Shown: one piece after another, positions 47,146-59,800 of the stretch
How the letters are laid out: every line of letters starts with the position of its first letter
Numbering within the stretch: the first letter of the stretch is position 1
Assembly: GCA_001430745.1 (NCBI GenBank)
Contig: KQ482040.1
Coordinates: 501,500-565,499, forward strand
DNA length: 64,000 nt
Direction of reading: 5' to 3'
Origin: Auxenochlorella pyrenoidosa
Taxonomy: Eukaryota; Chlorophyta; Trebouxiophyceae; Chlorellales; Chlorellaceae
Program-made: the position numbers and the translations under genes
Notes under the pieces: generated by a model
The model's input: only the letters and a program-made list of their open reading frames with translations
Told to the model about the DNA's origin: nothing
Databases searched by the model: none

Positions 47146-50100
47146 ATGCTGTCAGCGGCCAGCGTCGCGTCTCGGTGCGTCTTCGGAGCGTCTGCATGTT
47201 GCAAATTGCAAATGCAGTTGCATGCAGCGCTGCAAGTGCGCTGTTGCTGCCGTCTCGTGCCAGCTTGTTGGAGGGTCGCCCTTTCGCCTGCTTTTCGTGC
47301 CCTGGGGAGCGCTGCGTTAGTGTTGGGAAGCATATTGACGCAGTTGTGGCGTTTCTTACAGCGTGAACGGGTGGGCCTGGTTGCCGGTCCTGGCGACGGC
47401 AGCGGCGGCAGCCCGCTGAAAGCTGGTCTGGCATTCCCTCTTGAGCCCGCGTCCTGTCTTACGGTTCAGCGGCCACTTCCCTTTGCTTCAGGGCGCCCTG
47501 CGCGATTGGCGCCAGCCGTCGGCAGCAGCACGGCGCGGCGGCTCGCGGGCGGCGGCAGTTCTGCGTTGTCCGGGCTGCCAAGGGCGACGTGCTGCTGGAG
47601 ATTCATGACCTGCAGGTGAGCTGTTGTCATTTGTTGGCACATGGCAGGAGGGGTGCATTGCAGGCGGCTGTGCTGCCGGCAGGGCGCTGTCTGCAGCACC
47701 AATTGAGCAGCGCTGCCTCTCCTCCTTTGCTGCTTGCTCTGCAGGCCAAGGTGGCTGCCACCGGCAAGCAGATCCTCAAGGGCGTGACCCTGACCGTGCG
47801 GGAGGGCGAGGTGCACGCCATCATGGGCAAGAACGGCAGCGGCAAGAGCACCCTCTCAAAGGTGCGGGCGCGCAGCCTTCTTTTTTGCTCCGCGGGTGCC
47901 AGTCCATCACCACACCCAGGGCTTGCTGCGTGGGCACAACGCGCACCACTGAACGGGTTCCCGCTCGGCGTGCTCTGCTGCGTGTCTGGACTGCCTGCAG
48001 GTGCTGGTGGGGCACCCCGACTACGAGGTGACGGGCGGCAGCGCGGCGTACAAGGGGGCCGACCTCTTTGAGCTGGAGCCGGAGCAGCGCTCGCACATGG
48101 GCCTCTTCCTCAGGTGCGCGGCGCCCCCTCGCCGGGCACGCTGGCAGGGGCCCGCCAGGGGAGGCACTTGAGACGCATCTTGCATGCGGGGGGGCGCGCG
48201 TGACCCACGCTGCATCGCGGTGCCTCCCTGGCTGGGTCCTCAACGGACCCCAGACGGGCCGGCGCCAACCCTGATCGCTGTGCTGCCGCGCCGCGCTGTG
48301 CCCCCCGCCTGCCGCAGCTTCCAGTCGCCTGTGGAGATCCCGGGCGTGTCCAACATCGACTTCCTGCGGATAGCCACCAACGCGCGGCGCAAGGCGGCGG
48401 GGGACAAGGAGCTCGACCCGCTGGAGTTTTACGCGCACGTGATGCCCAAGGTGGGCCACACACAGCGCACACACAGGGGGGGCTGCAGACCAGGCGGCAG
48501 CTGCGCACGCGACTGCCGGGCGCTTGGCCTGCTCGCCAAACTGGGACGGGCACGCAGCCTGGGAGACGCGCCGGCTGGCCATACACACGCTCGCCCGCCG
48601 CTTTCTGCGCCTGCGCTTGGTGGCTGACAACTGCTGCGTGTTGGTGGGCCCCTGCCTGCTGCAGCTGGAGGCGCTCAACATGGACCCGGCCTTCCTGAAC
48701 CGCAACGTGAACGAGGGCTTCTCAGGTGGGCTGCCATGTGCTTTCTTCTCTTGGGTGGTTACGCAGGCTGCGCCACCACACACCACCACCACGCGGCGGG
48801 GTTGCGCACAAAATTAGAATGCACACAATCAGAATGAAAGGCTGCCATGTGTGCACTTGCCTTGCACCTTAACAGCCAGCAGCGTCCCTGTGCATTGTGA
48901 AGTGCACGCGGATCTGCGAGCCTGGGCGCCACGTGCGTGCCTGCCTGGGTCGGGGATTCTGCGTCCCTGAACCGACTGCTGTCCCATGGCGCGTTCCTGG
49001 CTGGCTCCCTGCAGGCGGCGAGAAGAAGCGGAACGAGATCCTGCAGCTGGCGTGCCTGGAGGCAGACATGGCCATCCTGGACGAGATTGACTCGGGTGCG
49101 CTGCTTTGCTTGCTTGGTCGGCTGGCGCTGCGTGGTGCCTGCGCAGGCATTTACTCCGGGCTGCGACTTGGGCGATTGGGATTGGCATGGCACGTCATGG
49201 GCGTGACACGGCGCGGCCTGGCGTGGCGCTGCTTGAGAGCAGCAGGGGGCAGGGAGCGCGTGCAGCGCTGGGCGTGCAGCTGCCATTGCCGGTGCGCCCT
49301 GCAGTGTTTACACCTTTCGTGTTCGTGGTAATTTGGTGCAAGTTTTCTTGATTGGGTGCAGGCCTGGACATTGACGCGCTGCGCGACGTGTCCAAGGCCG
49401 TCAACGGCCTCAAGTCGCAGCAGCAGGACATGGGCATCCTGATGGTCACGCACTACAAGGTGGGGTGGGGGTTGGGGGGTTGGGGGCGGGCAGTGGATTG
49501 CAGGGGAGGGGGTGAGGTGGGGGTGGGAAGAGCAGCGTTATGGGGGCGAGGGGAGTTTGGTGCGGTGGGGAGGGCCGGGCGATGCAGCTGCAAGAGGGCG
49601 GTTGGGTGCGGTGGTGGTTGTTGAGCCCAGCAGTACTGCAACTGGCCTGCAACGAGGTGCTGCGCACCCTGCGGGCTTCCCTGCTCTGTNNNNNNNNNNN
49701 NNNNNNNNNNNNNNNNNNNNNNNNNNNNNNNNNNNNNNNNNNNNNNNNNNNNNNNNNNNNNNNNNNNNNNNNNNNNNNNNNNNNNNNNNNNNNNNNNNNN
49801 NNNNNNNNNNNNNNNNNNNNNNNNNNNNNNNNNNNNNNNNNNNNNNNNNNNNNNNNNNNNNNNNNNNNNNNNNNNNNNNNNNNNNNNNNNNNNNNNNNNN
49901 NNNNNNNNNNNNNNNNNNNNNNNNNNNNNNNNNNNNNNNNNNNNNNNNNNNNNNNNNNNNNNNNNNNNNNNNNNNNNNNNNNNNNNNNNNNNNNNNNNNN
50001 NNNNNNNNNNNNNNNNNNNNNNNNNNNNNNNNNNNNNNNNNNNNNNNNNNNNNNNNNNNNNNNNNNNNNNNNNNNNNNNNNNNNNNNNNNNNNNNNNNNN

Positions 50101-50802
50101 NNNNNNNNNNNNNNNNNNNNNNNNNNNNNNNNNNNNNNNNNNNNNNNNNNNNNNNNNNNNNNNNNNNNNNNNNNNNNNNNNNNNNNNNNNNNNNNNNNNN
50201 NNNNNNNNNNNNNNNNNNNNNNNNNNNNNNNNNNNNNNNNNNNNNNNNNNNNNNNNNNNNNNNNNNNNNNNNNNNNNNNNNNNNNNNNNNNNNNNNNNNN
50301 NNNNNNNNNNNNNNNNNNNNNNNNNNNNNNNNNNNNNNNNNNNNNNNNNNNNNNNNNNNNNNNNNNNNNNNNNNNNNNNNNNNNNNNNNNNNNNNNNNNN
50401 NNNNNNNNNNNNNNNNNNNNNNNNNNNNNNNNNNNNNNNNNNNNNNNNNNNNNNNNNNNNNNNNNNNNNNNNNNNNNNNNNNNNNNNNNNNNNNNNNNNN
50501 NNNNNNNNNNNNNNNNNNNNNNNNNNNNNNNNNNNNNNNNNNNNNNNNNNNNNNNNNNNNNNNNNNNNNNNNNNNNNNNNNNNNNNNNNNNNNNNNNNNN
50601 NNNNNNNNNNNNNNNNNNNNNNNNNACCCCCACCAACCCCCACCAACCCCGAACCCCTTGGCCCCTGCAGCGCCTGCTGGACTACATCCGGCCAGACTTT
50701 GTGCACATCATGCAGGAGGGGCGTATCGTGACCACAGGGGACATGGGCCTGGTGGACAAGCTCGAGGAGAGCGGGTACAGTGTGCTGTCGAGCGGCGCAT
50801 AA
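47146..50802 (+). CDS. sufC: SufC, plastid Fe-S cluster assembly ATPase
   Basis: SufC is the ATPase of the SufBCD scaffold that builds Fe-S clusters in the plastid. Nine exons: 47146-47174, 47492-47615, 47745-47861, 48001-48113, 48318-48450, 48665-48725, 49015-49095, 49362-49459, 50671-50802, giving 295 residues. Residues 1-44 are an Arg/Ala/Gly-rich transit peptide. The ABC ATPase motifs are complete: Walker [10 protein letters not shown] (79-87), Q-loop LSFQSP, SufC signature [14 protein letters not shown], Walker [13 protein letters not shown] and H-switch MVTHY. The C-terminus [19 protein letters not shown] is typical of SufC. Intron 8 contains an N gap (49690-50625); exons 8 and 9 join in frame and match the family, so no coding sequence seems to be missing. 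Exon 1 (29 nt) is inferred from phase and a start codon and is the least certain part. Confidence 0.95.
49690..50625. other. Assembly gap (run of N), inside SufC intron 8
   Basis: 936 unresolved bases. The intron is strongly G-rich on its left side (GGTGGGGTGGGGGTTGGGG from 49459). Its right side resumes with C-rich ACCCCCACCAACCCC repeats, suggesting an unresolvable low-complexity or hairpin-forming tract. Confidence 0.95.
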
Positions 50803-51207
50803 GGCGCCACGGCGCGCACGCTCGATGCTCGTGCGCAGCCCCGCACCCACGCTGGCCCAGCCCTCGCTGCTGGCGCACCCTGCACAACGGACCCGCCCCC
50901 GCTTTTGAACCGCCCAACAAGAACTGCAACTCTCTTGCTCTCATGCTGACACTTGCTGCTGCTGCCCGCTCTGCTCCGCTATTTCAACTTTCCCTCGCTC
51001 GCTCGCATCTGCTTGCCTTTTAGCAAAGAATGTTACAAACCGATACAGGAGAACGGGATGGTAGTGTGTCAAGGCACCTAGTAGCGGGCGAGAATAAGCG
51101 CGGGAGAATTTGAGCAGCAGGGAACAGCGGCACGGCAGGCAACACAGACTGGGGCGCATACGGGCAGTAAGGCGCAACGCACAGCGGGCACAGCGACCCG
51201 GCGGGCC
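50803..51207. other. Convergent 3' region between SufC and TSR2
   Basis: This 405-bp stretch lies between two stop codons facing each other. No exon is seen. TGTAA on the minus strand at 51037-51033 probably serves TSR2. Confidence 0.5.
51033..51037 (-). terminator. Probable TGTAA polyadenylation signal of TSR2
   Basis: Minus-strand TGTAA (GGTTTGTAACATTC), about 170 bp past the TSR2 stop codon at 51210-51208. Confidence 0.45.
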
Positions 51208-52532
51208 TCAGCGCCGCCCGCCGCGCCCCTTTCGCTGCACCACCTGGAAGCCGTCCTCATCTACGACTGGCCCCCGCGGCTGCTGTTCCCCCGCCGGTGC
51301 GTCGTCCATCTCCATGTCCTCGCCGCCCTGCAGGGGGGCAGGCATGTCTGCAGTTGAACCGCCGCACTGCCGCCGGCAGCAACGCAGCCAGACAGAGTCA
51401 CAAACTGCGGCTGGACAAAGCATGGGGAACGCGCTGGACCGCACACCCTCACAGCCCTTGCCACCATGCTCACCTCTGCATCCATGGCATCCTCCCCGTC
51501 GCTGCCCTCCTCGTCCTCTGAGCTGCTGTCCTCGTCCGCCCCCGGCTCGCCGTTTGCCACCCGCTGGCTCGCCGCCGCCGCCGCCGCCGCAGCCTGCTGC
51601 GCCGCCGCCTCCCGCATCTGCTGCACGTACGAAAAGTCACCCGCTGCCACCTGGTTGTGCATGTTGACCAGCAGGCGCGCCACCTGCATGGGTTGAGGGT
51701 GTAACGGGGGCTGGGTGCTGATGCTGTTGTTCAAATGCGTGGCAAGGCGAAGTCCTAAATGACCTGCGCAGCTTAGACAGCAGTTTTGCAGAGATGCCAC
51801 AGAAACCTGTCTTGCTGTGTGCCAGACGTGGATTTCTTTGCTTCGCACGCCCTGCTGCAGCATGGCACACCCGCTTTGCACCATGTGCCCTGCGCAGCCC
51901 CAGGCTGCTGCACCAGGCTTGCCCCCGGCCGGCCGGCATGCCGGCCCCTCACTTGGTACGGGCTGTCATCCTCTGCCTGGATGTTGAAGTCCAGCTGCAG
52001 CGCCTCATCCAGCATGTCTTGCAGGTCGCACATCTCGTGGTCTGACAAAGCAGGGGGGGGGCATGGGCAGGACAGTGGTATGAGGACGGCACCGCCCGCC
52101 CATCATCTGCTTGCCAACTAACACTGTGTGCCCAACCCTGTGCGCCCCACACAGCAGCAGGCAACCCCAGACAGGGATGCTATGGCCGGAGTGTAGAAAC
52201 CACGTGGCTGCGTATTTCCCCTCCAGGGTGAGGGAGACCCACCGGGCGGAGAACACAGCAGGCAGACATGAGCAGGGCACGTTAAGCGCCCAGCCCCCAC
52301 CTTTGGTTGTGTAGAACCATTGGATCACGTCCTGCAGCAGCTCCTGCGCCTTCTGCACGCTCTTGGAGCCGCCCCACTCGTTCTGCACGCCCAGCTGCAG
52401 CGCAGTCCAGCGCGTGAAGATGAGGGCGGCGCCCTCCTCAAACACCGGCCGGTGCGCCGGCGGCAGCTCCACCCGCCGGTTGGTGCCGCCCACCAGGTGC
52501 ATGTTGCGCAGCGTCATGCCCTGTGCCGCCAT
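51208..52532 (-). CDS. TSR2: Pre-rRNA-processing protein TSR2 homologue
   Basis: TSR2 is the eS26 (Rps26) escort protein needed for 20S pre-rRNA processing and small-subunit assembly. Four exons (minus): 52532-52301, 52041-51953, 51683-51474, 51327-51208, giving 216 residues. The family core is clear: FEEGAALIFTRWTALQLGVQ, then NEWGGSKSVQKAQEL containing the namesake WGG motif, LLQDVIQWFY, and CDLQDMLDEALQLDFN. A second helical block (VARLLVNMHNQVAAGDFSYV) is followed by a poly-Ala run and an acidic DEDSSSEDEEGSDGED tract, as in yeast and plant TSR2. The tail is basic (VVQRKGRGGRR). The start ATG 52532 is the first in frame. The gene is divergent from Rab escort protein. Confidence 0.93.
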
Positions 52533-53211
52533 GGCTGCTCAACCGTTCGTGGCTCCAAGGTTCAGAGGGTCTGGAAGCGTGTTGGCTGTGGGGCTCGTTA
52601 CTGCAGGCAGCAGCAGTGGCGGCGGCAGCGGCAGTGGCGGCAGTGATGCTGAGTTAGAGACCTCGGCTACATATTTTCTTCAAATTATAAACACGCATCA
52701 TGCTCTGGGCAGCTTGTTCAGGCTTCAGACAGCAGCACATGTGCGCGCCGCCATGCGACAAGGTAAGAAGCTGGTTTCCTGTCTGCTTGCGCTCCAAACA
52801 GCTCACCTCAGTGCCCAAAGTCTTAAATTGCAGTCGATAGCGCCATGCAGGTCCCAGTTGCCAAGAAGCGAGAAGTGCTTGCCCTCGTGGCACACAATTG
52901 CACCGCACCTCCTCCTTAGGGCGCATTCGTTCATCGTTGCTCCGGGTGCACCACCGATAATCGCTTGCTCGATCAGAAGCGTCTCTTTCCGACTTGGGGA
53001 GACATAGACCCTCACATCAGCCCCTTCCGACTTGGGGGAACGTCGTCGACCATCGCCAGCAGATAGCAAGAGTGGCTTAGGGTGCTCCAGTCGTCAGCGA
53101 TCACTTGGCAGCAGGCGTCGCTGGCGGCGTCAAGTACCTCGGCCGCAGTCGGCGGCGGTCGGAGAGCAAGGAGCGCTCCCAGCCTGGCACCGGGTCCGCA
53201 GGAACAGCAGC
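52533..53211. promoter_or_regulatory. Divergent promoter region between TSR2 and Rab escort protein
   Basis: The start codons (52532 minus, 53212 plus) are 679 bp apart, so the region holds both promoters and 5' UTRs. A CGGCAG-type triplet-rich stretch lies at about 52600-52650. A 75-codon frame opening at ATG 52531 on the plus strand has no recognisable similarity and I treat it as non-coding. Confidence 0.45.
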
Positions 53212-56200
53212 ATGGAGACGGCACCTCCCATAGAACCCTCTGAGTTCGATCTGGTGGTCATCGGCACCGGACTGACAGAGTCAATTGTAGCAGCGTAAGC
53301 TCGCCGCGCTCTGCCAAGCGCCTGCAATTTTGCCCTTCCTGACGAGCGGTCTCGCCATGCCGCATGCCACGCTGCCTGCCTGCAAGGCCTCGAGGTCGCA
53401 CACGCCACCCACCAGCCTGCAGGGCGGCGGCCAAAGCGGGGCACAGCGTGCTGCAGCTCGACCCAAGCGACCACTACGGGGGCGCCTGGGCCAGCCTGCC
53501 CCTGGATGAGCTGGCAGGCCTGCTGCAAGATGCGGGGGCTGATGTCGGCACTCCCACAGGCGCCGCCAGCCAGCTGGGGCAACAAGCAGACAGCAGCAGT
53601 GCTGCCGATGCCGGGCAGCAACAAGGGCAGGGATTGTCGCTGGCGGCAGCAGCTGGCATCCGCGGTGCCCAGGTGTGGCAGCGCGACAGCGCCGACCTGG
53701 GCCCGTCTCGGCAGTATTGCCTCGATCTGGCGCCCAAGGTGAGCAACGAAAGACCGCATGTGCCGCCTTTTGTTTTCGATGCTGTCACAGCCCCTGCTTC
53801 CTGAGCCTGCGTTGGGGCTGCGCCTCCGGCTAGCCCTCGACCTCCGCAGCCAGCTGTTTGCCAGGGTTGTTTGCTGGGGGCGTCCCAGCCAGCTTCTGCG
53901 GCGGCCTGCACCTCAGGCCTTGACCAGGGGCGCGATACAACTGCCCGTCTTGCGCTGCGCAGGTGGCCTATGGGTGGGGGCCGGCGATCCAGCTGCTGCT
54001 GGGCAGCGGGGCGCACAACTACCTGGAGTTCAAGCTTGTGCAGGGCAGGTGGGTCGGGCGCAGGCTTTGGCCCATCCATGGCTGCTCCCTGCCGTTTGTG
54101 ACAGCAGGCGCCTGCGTTTACCTGCTAAACTCGATGGAAACGCAGCGCCGTGAAGTGCTTCAAGGGTTTCAATCTGCCTGCATGCTTCAACCCATACTGA
54201 CCCTCCAACCACCCTGTCGTGAGTGCAGCTACCTGCTGGATGCTCCCGCCCCGGGAGGCGCTGCTGCGAGCGCTGCGCCCGTGCTGCGCAGCGTGCCCAG
54301 CAGCCGCTCGGAGGTGTTCAAGGACCGCCAGCTGTCACCGGTGCAGGTAAGGGCAGGGTGCAAGGTAGCGACAGGCGGTGCAGTGTGCGCCCATTGGCAT
54401 CGCAGCTGCTTTGACACGTGGCGTGCTTCTGGAAGCCAGCGGTACGATTCTCTAGCATTCTGCAGCCAAGACACATACTGCCCTCGGGCTCCCGCCAGAG
54501 AGGACTCCCGCCCTCCCCCCTGCCTTGCTTACGCTCCCGCAGAAGCGCAGCCTCATGCGGTTCCTGAAGGCCGCTGCCGAGGCGCTCGAGGGGCAGGGTC
54601 CCCTGAAGGCGAGATGCGATGCAGCGCCGCTTTGCGCAGCGGGCGCGGCACACTGTCAGTGAACTGTGAAGTGGCCATCTGCCTGGTGTCAGTAGGAGGC
54701 AGCATGCATGCCGCAAGATGCCTGCCTCCGAGCCTGCATGCCCACTGCCGCTGCAGGACGCCTTTGGGGCGCAGCCCATCCAGGCGCTGCTGGCAAAGCA
54801 GGGCCTGGATGCGCAGCTGCAGCAGGCGCTGCTGCACGGCGTGCTGCTGCTGGACGGCTGCACCCCGAGCGGCAGCGGTGGCGACGGCGATGGATTTGGG
54901 GATGGAGGCGCTCTGCCTGCTGGGGACGCCCTCGAGCGCCTGCGCATGTTTGTGCAGTCGGCGGGGCGGTATGGCTCCGGCTCAGGTGGGGCTAGGGCAT
55001 GTGGCAACGTGCGCCTTTCAGCATCCCTTGTGTGCTCCTTGGCCTGGTTATCCGCGTGCTCATTTGCATTGCAGCTTTCTTGATTGAACCGCTCAGCAGC
55101 GGAGTTTACAGGAGGGCTTCTCCCCCCCTTTTCCCCTGCCAGGCCCCTTCCTCACGCCCCTGTACGGCTGCGGGGAGCTGCCGCAGGCCTTCTCTCGCAC
55201 TGCTGCGGTGGCAGGCGCGGTCCAGGTGCTGCGCTGCAGCCTTGCTGGGCTCTCTTTCAATGAGCACACCTTCCAGTGCGATGGAGTGGAGCTGGCCAGC
55301 GGTCAGGTGCGTGCACGCTTCTGCTGGCATGGTTTCTTTCGCTCGTGTCATAGGGAAGACAGCCTGCGGGCAGGCGAGGATGCATGCCCGCCTGTGCACC
55401 TGGCACAAATCTTTGGGCAGGCGTATCAAGGCTTGACCCTCCTCGCCTTGGTGCACCCCTTGTCGCTTGCCTGTAGACCATCCGCTGCCAGCAGCTGGCC
55501 GCGAATGCATCTGCGCTGGCAGACTGGCTGGAGACCTTCCACCCTGCCATGGTCAACAACAGCACCCACCGCTGCTGCGCTGTGCTCGATGGGCCGCTCG
55601 TGCCTGGTGAACAGCACAGCATGATCGCGGTGCTGCCAGCGGCAGTGGCACAGGCAGCAGGGGCAGGCACCAGCAGCCCCAGCGGTGGTGGGCAGGTTGT
55701 GCGTGCCCTGGCCCTCTGCAGCAGCACCGCGGTGTGCCCGCCTGGCAAGCACCTGCTCTACCTGTGGGCGGATGCTGGCGATGGCAGCTGCAGCGGCGGC
55801 AGCAGCAGCAACGGGCAGCAGGCAGGCGCAGCCGAGGCGCTGCTGCCTGCGCTGGCAGCCCTTGCGGACACTTCCTCCTTGCAGGCACAGGGCGGTGCAC
55901 ACAGCAGCAGTGTGGATGCAGCTGCGGCAGCAGCAGCAGAGCAAGCCGACCATGCACAAGCAGACAGCAGCAGGGGCAGCGGCAATGGCAGGCCAGCGGT
56001 GCTGTGGGCAGCTTTTTATACACAAGACAGCTCGCAGCTGGTGCCTGCAGAGCAGCTGGCCGGCGGCAGTGGCGGACGCTGGCCCTCAAATGTTGCGCTC
56101 TGCCCCGGCCCAGACAGCTCTGTCACACTCGCCTCGGCGGTCAAGGCTGCCAAGCGCTGCTACTGGCAGCTTTTTCCGGCAGGGGAAGGCAGGGGGGGAG

Positions 56201-56418
56201 CGGCAGCGTTCCCTCTCGACCCGAGGCAGCCTGGGGAGGAGGCCGGGAGCGAGGGCGCAGGCGCAGCGGACGGCGCAGCAGGCGCAGCAGCGGCGGCCGA
56301 CGATGCCGGCTCGGACGATGAGGCGCTCGCTGCGCTGCAGGCAGCGCTGCAGGCGGCGCATCTGGCCCCCGGGGGAGCAGGAGAAGAGGCGCAGCGGCAG
56401 GCAGAAGAGGAGGAATGA
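53212..56418 (+). CDS. Rab escort protein (REP/CHM, GDI superfamily)
   Basis: REP presents newly made Rab GTPases to Rab geranylgeranyl transferase and delivers them to membranes. Eight exons: 53212-53294, 53423-53738, 53963-54048, 54229-54346, 54543-54608, 54757-54985, 55143-55306, 55477-56418, giving 667 residues. Hallmarks are the N-terminal dinucleotide-fold motif FDLVVIGTGLTESIVAA, the GDI block HSVLQLDPSDHYGGAWASL, VLRSVPSSRSEVFKDRQLS, and the superfamily signature LYGCGELPQAFSRTAAVAGA. The length exceeds GDI (about 450 residues), and long Gly/Ser/Ala insertions and an acidic Ala-rich tail fit REP. Intron 5 uses a GC donor (CTGAAG, then GCGAGA); the only nearby GT donor would create an in-frame stop. 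Confidence 0.92.
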
Positions 56419-56842
56419 GCAGCACGAAACCCGCCAGCAGATGCTAGCTAGAAGCGCCTGTGACCATGCCGGGGACGTAGCTTGCGGGCCTTGCTTGGAA
56501 TGCTTTGATGCAGATGGGGCGTGCAGCCTGACATAACGCCTTTCCTCAGCAACAAAGATGAGCTGTCAAGTTACAATGCACTGTAGCAACGCCTGAAAGC
56601 TTCACCGTGCACGGTCTGTCAACCACAGGGAGCGGCTCAACGGGAGACGGAATCGAGATGTTGATGAGATGTGTACAGCGGGCACGGAACACTCAGAAGA
56701 GTCAGTTGGGAACCAGCATATGGATAGGCAGGTAGGCTGGAAAACAGGGGGAAGTGTGTACTGAAACAGATAGCTCTTCCAGAGAAGGCCGCTGAAAATG
56801 GTCGCAAGCGTGCTGCTGCCAGCACAGCCTGCAGTGCCCATG
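56419..56842. other. Convergent 3' region between Rab escort protein and the copper ATPase
   Basis: This 424-bp stretch lies between two stop codons facing each other. No exon is visible. Minus-strand TGTAA at 56575-56571 probably ends the ATPase transcript. Confidence 0.5.
56571..56575 (-). terminator. Probable TGTAA polyadenylation signal of the copper ATPase
   Basis: Minus-strand TGTAA (GCATTGTAACTTG), about 268 bp downstream of the stop codon at 56845-56843. Confidence 0.45.
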
Positions 56843-59800
56843 TCATTGCTGTATAATGAGCATGTCCCGCAGGACCGGACGCGGCCGGCGGTACCGCCGC
56901 AGCAGAAGGGAGGAGCAAACGACTGAGACGGATGAGAGCGCCATGCAGGCGCCCGCCACCCACGGGGGCAACTGCGGGGCACAGACCAGGAGAGGGGCAG
57001 GGAAGGATGAGTTGAGGCAGCACGCAAGGTTGTACTTTAAACACACCATTAAAGCATGAAGGGCCACTGCTGTGCACCGCAAACCGCGCCGCGCCGGTGC
57101 ATTGTGTGGGTAGCACACAAAACCCCCGGGCGCCCCCACACCTGCATGTGCGCGAGCGGGTAGAAGACGCCCGCAGCAGTGGGGATCATGAGCGTGTTGT
57201 AGCCCAGGGCAAACACGTAGTTCCACCTGCAGGGGTCATGTAGGAAGGGCGCACAAAGCAGGGGTGGGTGCACATCAGACCACAGATCAGCTGGCAGGCA
57301 GGCAGGCACAGTAGGCAGGCTTGTACAAGTGCAGGGCAGGGCCAAGAAAAGGCGGGCCAGCAGCATGGGGAGTCCAGGCATGTAAAGCCCCCGCCGCTCA
57401 TGCTGCACAGAGGTGGCATGCAAGCGCACGGCAGCGAGGGCGGCCCAGCCCCCGCCCTCACCGGATGCGGTTGAAGGTGGTCCTGCTGAGGTCCATGGCC
57501 ATGAGCAGGTCTTCAAGGTCGGAGCGCATGAGCACATAGTCTGCCGCCTCAATGGCCACGTCGGTGCCGCTGCCCACGGCGATGCCCAGGTCGGCCTGGG
57601 CAAGCGCCGGCGAGTCGTTCACGCCGTCGCCCACCATGGCCACCGCGTGCGCGCTCTTGGCTTGCAGCTCCTGCGCGGCGACAGGGGCACGGCAGCGCGG
57701 CACTTCGGCAGAGGGCTGGGATTGGGTGAGCACTGCGCAAGGCCCGCCGCCAGCCGCTATGCCAGCTTTCAAGGGCCGCTCAATCTCCCATCCCAGTGCA
57801 GCGCCGGTCTAAGTCTTGCCGGGCCAGCTGCCCTCGGCGCCGCTCTGCCCCCTCACCTGCACCTTGTCCACCTTGCCGGCAGGCAGCACCTCAGCAAACA
57901 CGGTGGAGATGCCCAGCTGCAGGGCAGGCGGACGGGCGTACAGGGCAGGCCAGGTGTGAGCTGTTGAGAGCAAGGTGGAACCAGCAGGACCTGTGCCAAG
58001 GTGGCCACAGGTTGGTGCCAGCGTGCTCAACGTGTAGCGGTGCCACCAACGCGCAGGGCGGTCGCAACAAAGCGCAGCGGCAGTTGCGTGGCGGCATCTG
58101 CAGCGCTGCAGTTTGTTCTTCCGTCCACCTTCGTCGGACCCCCCTTGCGCGTGCAGGGTCGGCATGGAGAGCTGGCAGCCCACCTGGTCGGCAATCGCCC
58201 GGGCCGTGCGCCAGTTGTCCCCCGTGAGCAGCACACACTTCATGCCCATCTGGTGCAGTGCCGCCACCACGCCGCTGCGGGGCACGACGGCAGGAAAGGC
58301 GGCATGAGCAGCGCAGGAAGGAAGGGTGGCATCGGCGGCGCAGGAGCACCCAGCCAAGGTTGGCAGCACAAAAGGGCAGGGCAGGGCAGGGAGACGGTCC
58401 AAGCGTTAAACCATGCGGGGTGCACCCGGGCTCGTTGCCCTGCCCCTGTGCCAGGGAGTTGTGCAAATTTTTCTATCCTCACCGGGCCTCTGGCTTGATT
58501 GGGTCCATGACTGCAATCACCCCGACCAGGGTGTTCTGCACCGCCACCAGCACGCACGTGCTGCCGCAGGACTGCAGAGCAAGCGGCCGGGACACCAGGG
58601 CGCAGGGCGTCAGAGCAGCAGGATGCAGCGGGCAGCACTGAAACGCTCAGTGTAGGGGTGTGCTGCTCAGCTGTGCGCAGCTCAGCATGCAACCGCCCAC
58701 CCAAGTCACGCTAATGCACGCACCGTTGGCACGGCCCCGAGCACAGCCTCACCTCTTTATCCCGCATGTAAGCTGTTGCCGCCTGCGGCACCTCCACACC
58801 TGCCTCTGCCATCAGCCGCTTGTTCCCAACCCTGATCAAGACCTCGGCCGGCCGACCAGGCGCCTGCTGCGCTGCTTGTGGCGCTGCCGGCGCTGCCACG
58901 GTTGCAGCTGCAGAGTCGACCAGGCCCTCCAGTCCCCCACCACCTGCTGCCACAGCCTGCCATCCAGCTGCTGCTGTGCTGGTGCTGCTGCTGCTGTCAG
59001 CGGGTGCAGCAAGGACCTCCAGCAGGGCAGCCCAATTGAGGTTTTGAGAGCTGCTGCTGCTGCTGCTGCTGCTGCCTGCAGCGCCTGCTGCGGATGGCAG
59101 CTGCAGCCACCCACTGATGCCCTCACCCACAGTCACGTCCACATTGCTCGTAGGCAGCGGCGGCGCCGTGCCAGCGCCGCTGCCGTCGCCACCCAACTTG
59201 CCCGCCGGCGGCTGCTGCTTCAGCTGCTGCTGGTGCAGGAGCGCAAGGATGGCCGCCGCAATCGGGTGCTCGCTGTGCTGCTCCACGGCGGCCGCCATCT
59301 GCACAACATCGCCAGCGGACAGCTGGCTGTGCAGCACCTTGACATCCACAACATGCGGCTTGCCAGCCGTCACGGTGCCCGTCTTGTCAAAAACCACGGT
59401 GCGCACCCTGCAAGTGGGGCAGGCCGCAGCTCACAGAAGTGAGTAAAAGATGGGGTGGAACGAAAACCAGCAGATGCAGCCAAGCAGCTGTGCGCACCAA
59501 GCCCAACAACTGGCCATGGCACACAGCCAGGTAGCCTGGAATGGAATGGAATCTGGAGCAGGAGACGCATGCCCAGCACTTCCAGGCTCGCGGCCCGGCG
59601 CTTCGATAGCACTGCGGGCGCACCTGCAGGCTCGCTCGAGCGCCTCCCCTCCCTTGATGAGGATGCCATGCGCCGCGCCCACGCCGGTGCCAACCATGAC
59701 GGCAGTGGGGGTGGCCAGCCCCAGGGCGCAGGGGCAGGCGATGACCAGGACGGCGATGCCAAACAGCAGGGCAAAGAGGAAGGGGGTGTGGCCCTGCAAG

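Noticed and set aside
49446..51023. Frames of 400-500 codons across the second N gap
   Set aside because: They are open only because unknown bases contain no stop codons; just 50671-50802 is a real SufC exon.
52363..53007. 214-codon plus-strand frame over the TSR2 start, with ATG 52531
   Set aside because: It overlaps TSR2 exon 1 antisense and then promoter sequence; the Gly/Ser-rich peptide has no recognisable similarity.
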